Positions 7,154-17,026 of a stretch of DNA of 42,680 nt are shown piece by piece. Both the position numbers and the translations under genes were made by a program. Each line of letters starts with the position of its first letter. Position 1 is the stretch's first letter. The DNA is from Devosia geojensis (GTDB lineage: Bacteria; Pseudomonadota; Alphaproteobacteria; Rhizobiales; Devosiaceae). The notes beneath the pieces were generated by a model. The model saw nothing but the letters and a program-made list of their open reading frames with translations. It was not told where the DNA came from and made no database searches. The stretch covers positions 1 to 42,680 of the forward strand of contig NZ_JZEX01000020.1 in assembly GCF_000969415.1 (NCBI RefSeq), in the 5' to 3' direction.

Positions 7154-7876
7154 ATGCCGCAGGACGGCAAGGAGGCGGGCGGCGGCTTAGGCGAGAGCCT
7201 CAAGCCCCACTATCTCGGGCATCGCGAACGCGCCCGCGAGCGCTTCAACGCCGTGGGTGGCGAGGCGCTGCAGGACTATGAGCTCCTGGAGCTCATGCTT
7301 CACATGATCATCCCGCAGAAGGACACCAAGCAGCTCGCCAAGGACCTGCTCGCCCGCTTCGGCTCGTTCTCGCAGGTTCTGGGCGCCAGCCGCGCCCGGC
7401 TCGCCGAGGTCAAGGGCCTGGGCGAGACGACCATCACCCATATTAAGGTGATGCAGGCCGTCGCCCAGCGCTACGGGCGCGACCAGATCGTGCGCGACCA
7501 GCCGATCCTCGGCTCATGGAGCCAGCTCATCGACTATTGCCGCGCCCAGATGGCTTACGAGGACATCGAGCAGTTCCGCATCCTCTTCCTCGATAAGAAG
7601 AACCGCCTGATCGCCGACGAGGTGCAGCAGACCGGCACCGTCGACCATACGCCCGTCTACCCGCGCGAGGTCATCAAGCGCACGCTCGAGCTCTCGGCGA
7701 CCGCCCTCATCCTCGTCCACAACCATCCCTCGGGCGACCCGGCCCCCTCCTCTGCCGACGTGCGCATGACGCGCGAGATCGCCGATATCGCCAAGCCCTT
7801 GGGCATCACGCTCCACGACCACATCATCATCGGCAAGTCCGGCCACACGTCGCTGAAGGGCCTGAAGCTGATCTAG
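7154..7876 (+). CDS. radC: RadC family protein (JAB/MPN domain)
   Basis: A 240-aa RadC-type protein. Residues about 18-105 form the helix-hairpin-helix-like region ([13 protein letters not shown] and VKGLGETTI). The C-terminal JAMM metal-site motif [16 protein letters not shown] is complete, preceded by a conserved [11 protein letters not shown] region. Despite the name, a role in DNA repair is not established; the fold suggests a metal-dependent hydrolase. It follows map after 3 bases. Its TAG overlaps the stop of the convergent acetyltransferase gene in the palindrome CTAG. Confidence 0.93.
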   Translation: MPQDGKEAGGGLGESLKPHYLGHRERARERFNAVGGEALQDYELLELMLHMIIPQKDTKQLAKDLLARFGSFSQVLGASRARLAEVKGLGETTITHIKVMQAVAQRYGRDQIVRDQPILGSWSQLIDYCRAQMAYEDIEQFRILFLDKKNRLIADEVQQTGTVDHTPVYPREVIKRTLELSATALILVHNHPSGDPAPSSADVRMTREIADIAKPLGITLHDHIIIGKSGHTSLKGLKLI

Positions 7877-9096
7877 CCCTGCCAGCTCTTGCGGTTGAGC
7901 ACCTTGCCGAGCGTGCGCCGCAAGGTCAGGAACCGCCGGTCGGCCTTCATCCGCGCGCGGGCCGCCTGGAAGCGCTGGTGGGCGGCGGCGGCGATCCGGC
8001 CGCGCCAGGTGAGCGCGACATAGTGCTGGCGCAACACGATCTGCTCGTTGCACCAGTGCCGCTTCTCGTCGGTGAGGCCCGCGCCCATGTCGAAGACGCG
8101 CATGCCGGCGTCGAACACGCTCTGCATCACCCGCAGCAGGCACTGCTTGCCCGGCGAGCCCGCCTGGATGTCCGGGTCGTCCGACATCGAGGAGATGAGG
8201 CAGAACATGCGGTCGCCGTGGACGATGTTGTAGCGGGTGGCGACGATCTCGCCATCGAGGCGCAGCACGTGCAGCCGCACGTCGACGCCGGAGTCGGGCG
8301 CGAGCGCTGCGCGATAGAACGCGGCGATGTTGCCGAGCGCGAAGGTGTCGCGAATACCCATCTGCTTGAAGCGGGCCGAGCGGTGACGGAACATGGTGGC
8401 GATTGCCTCGCCGATGTCCTCGCCATTGCGCATCTCGTCGAAATCCACGCTCCCGAGCGCGGCCAGCCGCTCGCTCTGCTGGCGGTCGTGCTTGCGGCGG
8501 GTGCGGCTGCGCTGCAGGCGGTCGCACTCCTCCCAGCTGGCAAAGCGCCCGCGGTAGAGCGTGTCGACCGCAACAGCGCTGCCGAGCTCGTCGAAGAGGC
8601 CCGAAAAACCGTCGCTCTCCTGCGGCACCGCGCGCAGGTAAACCGCATCGGCCCCCGAAACCTGCCCCATCATGGCGGACCAGAGCGCGCGGCGTCCCTC
8701 GGGACCGAGGGCCGCGACCCCCTCCCGGTCGACGAGCGGGGCAAGGCACCCCACGTGTGCGCCGGGGAACCAGGTCATGACGCTGATGCCGAACCTTTGC
8801 CGCCGTTGCAGCGCGATCAGCGCCAGCGGCACGCCGCCGAGAGAGCCGACGAGGTAGAGCTGGTTGTGTTGCGGTATGCCCCGCTCACGCACCCACAGTC
8901 GGATGAAATCGTAGTTTTGGCCGGGAGATTCGACTCCTTCGGCCTCGAGCGCGCGCCAGACCGCCTCGACATCCTCGATACGCTGGGTCGCGGTCACCGT
9001 GAAGGCGGCGCCTGCCACGCCGGCGCCGGCCGTGGCTTCGCCTGCGTCAGCCTTCCTGGCCGGCAGCGAACTCAAGAGCGCAGTCTCCCCAGTCAT
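7873..9096 (-). CDS. CelD/BcsL-type GNAT acetyltransferase
   Basis: A 407-aa protein of the acetyltransferase class once linked to cellulose synthesis (CelD/BcsL, duplicated GNAT fold). The central [16 protein letters not shown] basic stretch, the [20 protein letters not shown] block and the C-terminal [20 protein letters not shown] strand pair are typical. No signal peptide or membrane segment is seen. A low-complexity Ala/Gly-rich N-terminus (about residues 15-32) precedes the fold. No cellulose-synthase genes are nearby, so a polysaccharide role is only a family-based possibility. It ends by overlapping radC by four bases. Confidence 0.75.
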   Translation of the reverse strand: MTGETALLSSLPARKADAGEATAGAGVAGAAFTVTATQRIEDVEAVWRALEAEGVESPGQNYDFIRLWVRERGIPQHNQLYLVGSLGGVPLALIALQRRQRFGISVMTWFPGAHVGCLAPLVDREGVAALGPEGRRALWSAMMGQVSGADAVYLRAVPQESDGFSGLFDELGSAVAVDTLYRGRFASWEECDRLQRSRTRRKHDRQQSERLAALGSVDFDEMRNGEDIGEAIATMFRHRSARFKQMGIRDTFALGNIAAFYRAALAPDSGVDVRLHVLRLDGEIVATRYNIVHGDRMFCLISSMSDDPDIQAGSPGKQCLLRVMQSVFDAGMRVFDMGAGLTDEKRHWCNEQIVLRQHYVALTWRGRIAAAAHQRFQAARARMKADRRFLTLRRTLGKVLNRKSWQG

Positions 9097-9225
9097 GGAC
9101 GTTCCTTGTCCAATCGACGCAAGCCGCCACCTTGCCGGTGACTTGTAAAACCAGCGTGCACATTGCCGGTGCGGCCGTCACTTGTGCGGAAAAACTGCGC
9201 GCAAGGTTAAAAACGCGCTTGCGGC

Positions 9226-9960
9226 TCACCCGAACTGAGCAAGAACAGGGAAAGTTTCGAGAAACCAGTAGGATAAACGCGTAAATTGACCTGTAAGGAA
9301 CAGAAGTCCCGTCACCACGAGCAGCCCGCCCATGATCTTTTCCACCAGCGCGAGGTGCTTGCGGAATCCCTGGAAGAACGACAGGAAGGGCCCGATGGCG
9401 ATGCCGGCCAGGAAGAACGGCACCCCGAGCCCCAGAGAATAGAGCCCGAGGAGCGCTGCTCCCTCCGCGGCCGTGCTGCGGCTCGCCGCCACTGACAGGA
9501 TCGCCGCCAGTACCGGTCCGATACACGGCGTCCAGCCGAGCGCGAAGGCGAGGCCAAGGAGGAACCCGCCCAGCGGTCCGCTCGCCACGCCCGGCCCCTG
9601 GTGGCGCAACTGCCGGTCGAGCAGGCCGATGCGGTAGACCCCGATGAAATGCAGCCCCATGGCGATGATGAGAACGCCCGCGATCGGGGTCAGCACCGGC
9701 AGCGCCTGCCGGAACGCCTGCCCGAATGCGGTCGCCGTCGCCCCAAGCAGGACGAAGATGACCGAGAAGCCAAGGATGAAGAAGATCGAGGTGCCCGCCA
9801 CCCGCCGCTGCAGGGCGGCCGCGCCCTGTCCTTCGGCGCGCAGCTGCTCGAAGCTCGCCCCGCTCATATAGGTGAGATACGGCGGCACCAGCGGCAGCAC
9901 GCAGGGGCTGAGAAAGCTAAGCACCCCGGCTCCGAAGACGATGGGCAGCGAAAACTCCAA
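9226..9960 (-). CDS. ccdA: Cytochrome c biogenesis protein CcdA
   Basis: A 244-aa membrane protein with about six hydrophobic segments. The paired active cysteines are in LSFLSPCVLPLVPPYL near the N-terminus and LGWTPCIGPVLAAIL near the middle, the CcdA/DsbD transmembrane signature. It passes electrons from cytoplasmic thioredoxin to periplasmic thiol proteins for cytochrome c maturation. The start appears to be TTG at 9960 (EFSLPIVFG follows) with AGGAG about nine bases upstream. It lies 89 bases after surE on the same strand. An imperfect hairpin near 9979-10011 separates them. A CGCAAG/CTTGCG hairpin around 9200-9222 could end its transcript. Confidence 0.92.
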   Translation of the reverse strand: MEFSLPIVFGAGVLSFLSPCVLPLVPPYLTYMSGASFEQLRAEGQGAAALQRRVAGTSIFFILGFSVIFVLLGATATAFGQAFRQALPVLTPIAGVLIIAMGLHFIGVYRIGLLDRQLRHQGPGVASGPLGGFLLGLAFALGWTPCIGPVLAAILSVAASRSTAAEGAALLGLYSLGLGVPFFLAGIAIGPFLSFFQGFRKHLALVEKIMGGLLVVTGLLFLTGQFTRLSYWFLETFPVLAQFG

Positions 9961-10049
9961 GACTCGGGCTCCTTACAGCCGGGCCGTTTTAGTCCAAACG
10001 GACGGCCCCTCAAATGTGCCCTGCCGCCGCATCTCGGCAAAGTGATGGA

Positions 10050-10826
10050 TCAACCGAGCCGCAGCTTTCCATCCAGCCGCGCCATCGCCGCTTTGTCGGC
10101 CTGTACCAGGCTGATCGGCGTCACCGTGATCGCCCGATCGCGCGTCAGCACTTCGAAATCGGCCTGTCGATCGAGCGGCAGCGGCGTTTCGGGTATGGCG
10201 ACGAAGAATTTTCCCGCATTCTGGCTCGCATAGTAGCTGAAGGGCGAACGCGCGAAGCGCTGGGGCGTCACGACGCGGATGCCGGAGACGGCATCGGGCT
10301 CACCGAGGGGAAAGTTGACGTTGTAGAACGTATCCCGCCCCTCGGCCCCTGCGAGAATCTGCCGGACCACCTGCGCCCCATAGCGCGCCGCATTGTCCCA
10401 GACGACGTCGTGCCCATGGATGTAGTCGACCGCCTGGGAGAGCGCGATGCCGATGGCGCCTTGCAGCGCCCCCTCGCGCGCGCCGGCGGCCGTCCCGGAG
10501 CAGTGGATGATGTCGCCAAGATTCTGCCCGTTGTTGACGCCCGAGAGGACCACGTCCGGCTGCCGATCCCTGAGAAGATGCGTGACGCCATAGACGACGC
10601 AGTCGGCCGGCGACGCGCCGTCTATGGCATAGACGCGCTCGCCACGCTCCTTCGCCTCGAGCTCGCGCCCGAAGGTGAAGCGGTGCCCTGCCCCGCTCTG
10701 GTTGCCCTCCGGCGCCACGACCCACACATCGTCCGAGAGCTCGAGCGCGATCCTGCGCAGCACCTCGATGCCCGGCGCGTCGACGCCGTCGTCGTTGGTG
10801 AGGAGGATACGCAGCGCCCCGGTCAT
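10050..10826 (-). CDS. surE: 5'/3'-nucleotidase SurE
   Basis: A 258-aa metal-dependent nucleotidase that dephosphorylates nucleoside monophosphates. The N-terminal metal motif LLTNDDGVDAPGI and the second site LSGVNNGQNLGDIIHCSGT match the family, as does the length (about 250). It begins one base after serS ends, so it is in the tat/serS operon. In many relatives pcm (protein isoaspartyl methyltransferase) follows surE, but here a hairpin and ccdA follow. Known roles are nucleotide-pool balance and stationary-phase survival. Confidence 0.95.
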   Translation of the reverse strand: MTGALRILLTNDDGVDAPGIEVLRRIALELSDDVWVVAPEGNQSGAGHRFTFGRELEAKERGERVYAIDGASPADCVVYGVTHLLRDRQPDVVLSGVNNGQNLGDIIHCSGTAAGAREGALQGAIGIALSQAVDYIHGHDVVWDNAARYGAQVVRQILAGAEGRDTFYNVNFPLGEPDAVSGIRVVTPQRFARSPFSYYASQNAGKFFVAIPETPLPLDRQADFEVLTRDRAITVTPISLVQADKAAMARLDGKLRLG

Positions 10827-10827
10827 T

Positions 10828-12390
<1,563 letters not shown>

Positions 12391-13209
12391 CTAAGCCTGC
12401 GGTTTGGCGGCTTCCGCCGCTTCTTTTGCCGCCCGAGATCGCTCGATCCAGCGCACGGACCAGATGGAGGCCTCGTAAAGCAGGTAGACCGGGATCGCCA
12501 GCCCGATCTGCGAGATCGGATCCGGGGGAGTGATGAACGCGGCGACGGCCAGGATAGCGACGATGGCGTAGCGCCGGCCCTTCTTGAGCATCTCGGTGTT
12601 GACGAGTTCGATCCGCGCCAGGAGCGTGAGCACCACCGGCAGCTGGAAGCAGATGCCGAAGGCGATGATCAGCGTCATCGCCAGGCCCAGGTACTCGCTG
12701 ACCTTGACCAGCATCGAGACGTTTTCGGTCTCCATGCCGAGAAAGAACCGCATCGCCATGGGCAGGACGGCGAAATAGACCAGCATCGCGCCGAGCAGGA
12801 AGAACACGGGCGTGGCGACGAGATACGGAATGAACGCCTTGCGTTCGTGCCGGTAGAGACCCGGCGCGACGAACATGTAGATCTGCGTGGCGATATAGGG
12901 GAACCCGAGGAACAGCGCCCCGAAGAAGGCGATGTTGAGCTGGGTGAAGAAGAACTCCTGGGGAGCCGTATAGATCAGCTCCAGCTCGGCCGGATTGGGC
13001 ACGACCGAGCGGTAGGGCTCGAGCAGGATGTCGAAGATCTGCCCGGCGAAGATGAAGCAAGCAACGAGCAGCACGCCGAGCGCAATCAGCGAGTGGATGA
13101 GGCGCTTGCGCAGTTCGACGAGGTGGTCGAGGAGCGGCGCCTCGCTGCCGGCGAGTTCGTCTTCGGGTTCCGTGGTCTTGTCTTCGATCTGCCTGGGCGC
13201 GTCGACCAT
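12391..13209 (-). CDS. tatC: Sec-independent translocase subunit TatC
   Basis: A 272-aa polytopic inner-membrane protein, the twin-arginine signal receptor. The N-terminal cytoplasmic motif LLDHLVELRKRLI, the FFFTQLNIAFFGALFLGFPYI region and the conserved APGLYRHERKAFIPY are all recognisable, with six hydrophobic segments in total. The length is slightly above E. coli TatC (258 aa) through an acidic N-terminal extension and an Ala/Lys-rich tail. It starts 3 bases after tatB and shares the operon with tatA, tatB, serS and surE. Confidence 0.96.
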   Translation of the reverse strand: MVDAPRQIEDKTTEPEDELAGSEAPLLDHLVELRKRLIHSLIALGVLLVACFIFAGQIFDILLEPYRSVVPNPAELELIYTAPQEFFFTQLNIAFFGALFLGFPYIATQIYMFVAPGLYRHERKAFIPYLVATPVFFLLGAMLVYFAVLPMAMRFFLGMETENVSMLVKVSEYLGLAMTLIIAFGICFQLPVVLTLLARIELVNTEMLKKGRRYAIVAILAVAAFITPPDPISQIGLAIPVYLLYEASIWSVRWIERSRAAKEAAEAAKPQA

Positions 13210-13212
13210 GGT

Positions 13213-13923
13213 TTAGCCCTCCCCGTCCGTTGCGGCCGGATTGGCGGCGGGTGCCTTGCGCGTCGCAGGCTTGCGGGTTGCCGGCTTTTTCGCTGCCGGC
13301 TTGACCGGCGCGGCATCGGCCTTCGTGGAGGTTGCGGATTTAGCGGCAGGCTTGGCGGCCGCCGCGGCAGGTTCGGCCGCCGGCTTGGCGGCCGCGGCCT
13401 TGCGCGTGCGCGGCGCCTTGACCGGCACGGGCTTGGCCTCGACAGGCGCCAGCTCCCTGCGCTCCACCGCGCTCTCGGCCACCGGAACGGCCTTGGCGGG
13501 CGGCTTCATCGGCGCGGGACGCGCAGCCTTCACCGGCGCCTCGGTCGCCGCGGCCTTCGCCGGCTCGGTCTTGGGCGGCATGCCCGCGGCGGCGCGGATT
13601 TCGTCGGCGACGCTTTCCTTGGACGGATCGGCAGGCTTGATGAGACCCGAAGGCTTCGGACCGCTCGGCGTCATCGCGTTGAATTCGCGCCGGATTTCCT
13701 CGGTCGACTTGCGCAGCGGATCGGTGATCGACTGCCGCAGGTTCCGCACCTCGTCGAGGCCGGTGGTCTTGTTGAGCTCGCGCTGGAACTCGCTGCCCAT
13801 GCGACGGATCTGACCGGCGAACTTGCCGATGCGCTGCATCACGACAGGCAGGTCCTTGGGTCCGATGACGATCAACGCCACCACGCCCACGACGAGCATT
13901 TCAGTCCAGCCCAAGCCGAGCAT
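13213..13923 (-). CDS. tatB: Sec-independent translocase subunit TatB
   Basis: A 236-aa protein with one N-terminal membrane helix (LGWTEMLVVGVVALIVIGP), the conserved GPKDLP turn and an amphipathic helix to about residue 70. From about residue 95 the chain becomes a low-complexity Ala/Lys/Pro-rich tail with repeated AAKPAA-type units, much longer than in E. coli TatB (171 aa in total). It pairs with TatC in recognising Tat substrates. The long tail causes large spurious open frames on the opposite strand. It lies between tatA and tatC. Confidence 0.93.
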   Translation of the reverse strand: MLGLGWTEMLVVGVVALIVIGPKDLPVVMQRIGKFAGQIRRMGSEFQRELNKTTGLDEVRNLRQSITDPLRKSTEEIRREFNAMTPSGPKPSGLIKPADPSKESVADEIRAAAGMPPKTEPAKAAATEAPVKAARPAPMKPPAKAVPVAESAVERRELAPVEAKPVPVKAPRTRKAAAAKPAAEPAAAAAKPAAKSATSTKADAAPVKPAAKKPATRKPATRKAPAANPAATDGEG

Positions 13924-13978
13924 CGCCTACAAAGTCCTTAGGATGTGGGAGAGGCGCAGAAGCGCCGGCCACGAACGC

Positions 13979-14191
13979 TCAGGCGTCCTTGCTCTTCTCG
14001 GTCTCGCGAGCCTCGACCTGAGTGGCCGTCTCGATCCGTTCAGCGGGCTTGTCCTCGTCCTTCATGCCTCTCTGGAAGGCTTTGATGCCCGAGGCGACCT
14101 CGCCCATCATGCCCGAGATCTTGCCGCGTCCGAACAGCAGGACGACGACGACGGCGACGATTAGAATGCCCCAAATACCTGGCGCGTGCAT
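13979..14191 (-). CDS. tatA: Sec-independent translocase subunit TatA
   Basis: This 70-aa protein has a single N-terminal membrane helix ([16 protein letters not shown]), the FGRGKI hinge and an amphipathic helix [16 protein letters not shown], the TatA signature. The charged tail is short. It oligomerises to form the Tat conduit. It is the first tat gene and lies 58 bases after the ABC ATPase gene on the same strand, so it may have its own promoter or be read through. Confidence 0.95.
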   Translation of the reverse strand: MHAPGIWGILIVAVVVVLLFGRGKISGMMGEVASGIKAFQRGMKDEDKPAERIETATQVEARETEKSKDA

Positions 14192-14249
14192 TGAGATCTC
14201 CCTTCAACTTCAGAACGCGATACACGCGGTTTCTAGCCGAGAAATAGGG

Positions 14250-15359
14250 TCAATCGCGGTCAAACACAAGGATGTGTTCGGCATTGAGGATCACGAACAC
14301 GTCCTGACCCGGCCTCATGGCCGCATTCGCGCGCTGGCGCACGGCGATCGGCCGGTCCACACCCTCGACCTTGACCTCGCAGATATCCTCCCCGATGGCG
14401 TCCCGCTTGCTGACGATCCGGCCCGGCACGCCTGTCCCCCCGTCGCCGAGGTCGACTCCGCCCGCCGGTCTGATGGCGATGGTCACCCGCCGCCCGTCCG
14501 GGCGTCCGGGCGTCGGCACGAGGCCGAGCGGCGTCTCGGCCGCGCCTGCGCGCACCACGCTTTCGATCTCGCTCAAGGGCGAGAAGAACCGCGCCGCATC
14601 GAGATCGACGGGCTTGCGGTAGATCTCGGCGCCCGTGTCGATCTGGACGATGCGCCCTGCCCGCAAGAGCGCCACCCGGTCGCCGAGCAGCATCGCCTCC
14701 TCGGGATCATGCGTCACGATGACACTGGTCGCCCGCGTCTCGCGCAGCACCGCCAGCGTCTCGCCGCGCACGCTCTCGCGCAACCGCGCATCGAGGCTGG
14801 AGAACGGCTCGTCCAGCAACAGCAGTCCCGGCCGCGGCGCGACGCTGCGCGCCAGGGCCAGCCGCTGCTGCTGGCCGCCCGAAAGCATGTGCGGATAGTC
14901 GCCCTCTCGCCCGGCGAGCCCCACGCGGGCAAGCGCCGCATGGGCTTGCGCGCGCGCTCCGGCGCGCCCCAGGCGCTTCAAACCGAACATCACGTTTTCC
15001 AGCACCGAGAGGTGCGGGAAAAGCGCAAAATCCTGGAACATCAGGCCGATGCCGCGCCGGTCGGGCGGCACGTGCCGGCCGGGCGCCGAAACGACCTCGT
15101 CGTTGATGCGCACCTCGCCGGCATCCACCGGCTGGATGCCGGCCGCCACCCGCAATGCCGTCGATTTGCCCGAACCGGACTCGCCGAGCAGGCAGACGAT
15201 CTCGCCGGCCTTGAGCTTGAGGTCGAACCGGTCGAGCACCGGTCGCCCGCCGAGCCGCACCCCGACCTCGCGGAAGACGAGCGCTGCCGCAAAGCTCACG
15301 CCCGCCGTGCCGCGCGCGCCCCAGCCGCCGAGCTCGGAGGAAAGGTCGTCCGTGCTCAT
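14250..15359 (-). CDS. Orphan ABC transporter ATPase (FbpC/PotA type)
   Basis: A 369-aa ATPase of the PotA/FbpC importer class. The Walker A motif GESGSGKST is at about 59-67, the signature LSGGQQQRLALAR at mid-protein, and Walker B LLLLDEPFSSLD with the H-loop VTHDPEEAM follow. A C-terminal TOBE-like domain covers about residues 260-369. The ATG at 15359 shares its A with the stop TGA of scpB (TGATG), so translation is coupled to scpB. No permease or binding-protein gene is near. The frame extends upstream antisense to or inside scpB and is rejected. Substrate unknown; iron or polyamine families are the nearest look-alikes. Confidence 0.85.
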   Translation of the reverse strand: MSTDDLSSELGGWGARGTAGVSFAAALVFREVGVRLGGRPVLDRFDLKLKAGEIVCLLGESGSGKSTALRVAAGIQPVDAGEVRINDEVVSAPGRHVPPDRRGIGLMFQDFALFPHLSVLENVMFGLKRLGRAGARAQAHAALARVGLAGREGDYPHMLSGGQQQRLALARSVAPRPGLLLLDEPFSSLDARLRESVRGETLAVLRETRATSVIVTHDPEEAMLLGDRVALLRAGRIVQIDTGAEIYRKPVDLDAARFFSPLSEIESVVRAGAAETPLGLVPTPGRPDGRRVTIAIRPAGGVDLGDGGTGVPGRIVSKRDAIGEDICEVKVEGVDRPIAVRQRANAAMRPGQDVFVILNAEHILVFDRD

Positions 15360-16027
15360 CAGGCCTCGTCGTCGACGTCTTGACCGCCGGTGTCGTCGGG
15401 ATCGAGCGGGTCCTCGTCCTCGCGCAGCGGTCCGTCGAAGGGCAATGGGATCTGCATGTCCGGCGGCAGCCGGTTCGAGAGCAGTCCCGAGCCCTTGAGC
15501 TCCTCGAGTCCGGGCAGATCGCTCAGGGATTCGAGGCCGAAATGGTCGAGGAAGGCATCGGTCGTGCCGTAGGTCACCGGCCGGCCGGGCGTGCGCCGGC
15601 GGCCGCGCATGCGCACCCAGCCAGCCTCCATAAGGAGGTCCAGCGTCCCCTTGCCGGTCGCCACCCCGCGCACCTCCTCGATCTCGGCGCGCGTGGTCGG
15701 CTGGTGGTAGGCGATGATGGCGAGCGTCTCGAGCGCGGCGCGAGAGAGCGGGCGATTCTCCTCCTCCTCGCGGCGCAGCAGGAAGCCCAGGTCTTCGGCC
15801 GTACGGAAAGCCCACTTGTCGCCGCGCCGGACGAGGTTGACGCCCCGGCTTGCATAGCGCTGCTCCAGCTCGGCCAGAAGCGCGGCCGCATCGGCTCCCT
15901 CGCCGAGATAAGGCGCCATCTGCGCCGCCGACAATGGTTCGGCCGATGCGAACAGCAAGGCTTCGAGGATGCGCAGGTTCCGCTCCGCAACCTCCCGGTG
16001 TTCGCCGTATTCGTCCGCCAATGCCAA
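15359..16027 (-). CDS. scpB: Segregation and condensation protein B
   Basis: The 222-aa ScpB carries tandem winged-helix domains: ILEALLFASAEPLS at the N-terminus, IIAYHQPTTRAEIEEVRG and the YGTTDAFLDHFGL wing in the second domain, all family-typical. It binds ScpA and Smc in the condensin-like complex that organises the origin region. The C-terminus is acidic (DEDPLDPDD). It starts one base after scpA ends and overlaps the ABC ATPase start by one base. Confidence 0.94.
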   Translation of the reverse strand: MALADEYGEHREVAERNLRILEALLFASAEPLSAAQMAPYLGEGADAAALLAELEQRYASRGVNLVRRGDKWAFRTAEDLGFLLRREEEENRPLSRAALETLAIIAYHQPTTRAEIEEVRGVATGKGTLDLLMEAGWVRMRGRRRTPGRPVTYGTTDAFLDHFGLESLSDLPGLEELKGSGLLSNRLPPDMQIPLPFDGPLREDEDPLDPDDTGGQDVDDEA

Positions 16028-16028
16028 C

Positions 16029-16823
16029 CTATTGCCCGTCAGTCTTGCGCCGCCGCACGAAGAGCGGAGCGAACGTCGATGCCTGGCGCAGTTCTACCTG
16101 TCCCTGGCGCACCAGTTCAAGGCTGGCCGAGAAGCTCGACGCGCGCACCGTCGCCCTTTCCTGCGGGGAAGCGAGATAGTCGGCAAGGTAGGTATCGAGC
16201 GATATCCACTCGGCGCTTTCGCCGATCAGCCGCTCGAGAATCTCGCGCGCATCCTGCAGGGACCAGACGGTGCGCTGGACGGGCGCATAGTCGCTGACGA
16301 TGCCCCTCTCGCGCTGGCCCGCATAGGCCTTCAAAAGATCGTAGAGGCTGGCTTCCCAGATGCTGCGCCGGTCGACGACGATCGGCTCCGGCTCGCCGCG
16401 GGCATAGACCCGCAGGCCCAGCCGCGGCCGGTGGACCAGCTGGTTGGCCGCGTCCCGCATCGCCTCGAGGCGCTTGAGGCGGAACTGCAGCATGGCCGCC
16501 AGCATCTCGCCGGACGGCTCGTCGTCGCTCGGCGCCTGCGGCACCATCAGCCGGCTCTTGAGATAGGCCAGCCAGGCCGCCATCACCAGATAGTCCGCCG
16601 CCACCTCGATGCGCTTGCGGCGCACCGTCTCTATGAAGGCCAGGTATTGTTCGGCGAGAGCAAGGATCGAGACGGCGGCGAGGTCCACCTTCTGCCGACG
16701 CGCCATCTCCAGCAGCAGGTCGAGCGGCCCTTCATAGCCGTTGACGTCGACGTGCAGCACGTCCTCTTCGGACGGCTGTCTCACCGGCGTCGTATCGAAC
16801 CAGTCGCTGGGTGTATCGGCCAT
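16029..16823 (-). CDS. scpA: Segregation and condensation protein A
   Basis: The 264-aa kleisin subunit of Smc-ScpAB. The N-terminal GYEGPLDLLLEMARRQKVDL motif is diagnostic, and AADYLVMAAWLAYLKSRLMVP follows. The C-terminal winged-helix region binds the Smc head. A 203-base gap with a repeat element, and no nagZ gene, separates it from the upstream SPOR gene, which differs from the usual alphaproteobacterial order. It is one base from scpB, so the two are co-translated. Confidence 0.95.
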   Translation of the reverse strand: MADTPSDWFDTTPVRQPSEEDVLHVDVNGYEGPLDLLLEMARRQKVDLAAVSILALAEQYLAFIETVRRKRIEVAADYLVMAAWLAYLKSRLMVPQAPSDDEPSGEMLAAMLQFRLKRLEAMRDAANQLVHRPRLGLRVYARGEPEPIVVDRRSIWEASLYDLLKAYAGQRERGIVSDYAPVQRTVWSLQDAREILERLIGESAEWISLDTYLADYLASPQERATVRASSFSASLELVRQGQVELRQASTFAPLFVRRRKTDGQ

Positions 16824-16896
16824 TGCCGCGGGCGCCTTCCCGTTGTCCGGCGACCTTGGCGGTTGAGCATTGGGCCGTCAAGACAATTGGGCACTG

Positions 16897-16998
16897 AGGC
16901 CCCCTCACCCGCCCTTCGGGCGACCTCCCTCAAGGGAGAGGTGGTGCACACCGCAGCGATGCCCCAACACCTCCCTTTGGGGGAGAGGTGTTGGGGCC
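16897..16998. repeat. Inverted-repeat element, family C
   Basis: The segment contains ggccccctcacccg, then a cccttcgggcg hairpin, then caagggagaggtg, and ends with an inverted cacctcccttt/gggagaggtg and ggggcc. The same building blocks (cccctcacccg, cttcgcgcgacctctccc, gggagaggt) form the element at 29290-29419. It fills the gap between scpA and the SPOR gene. Confidence 0.7.
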
Positions 16999-17026
16999 TT
17001 ATGTGCTCCGGCACCAACGATGTGAA

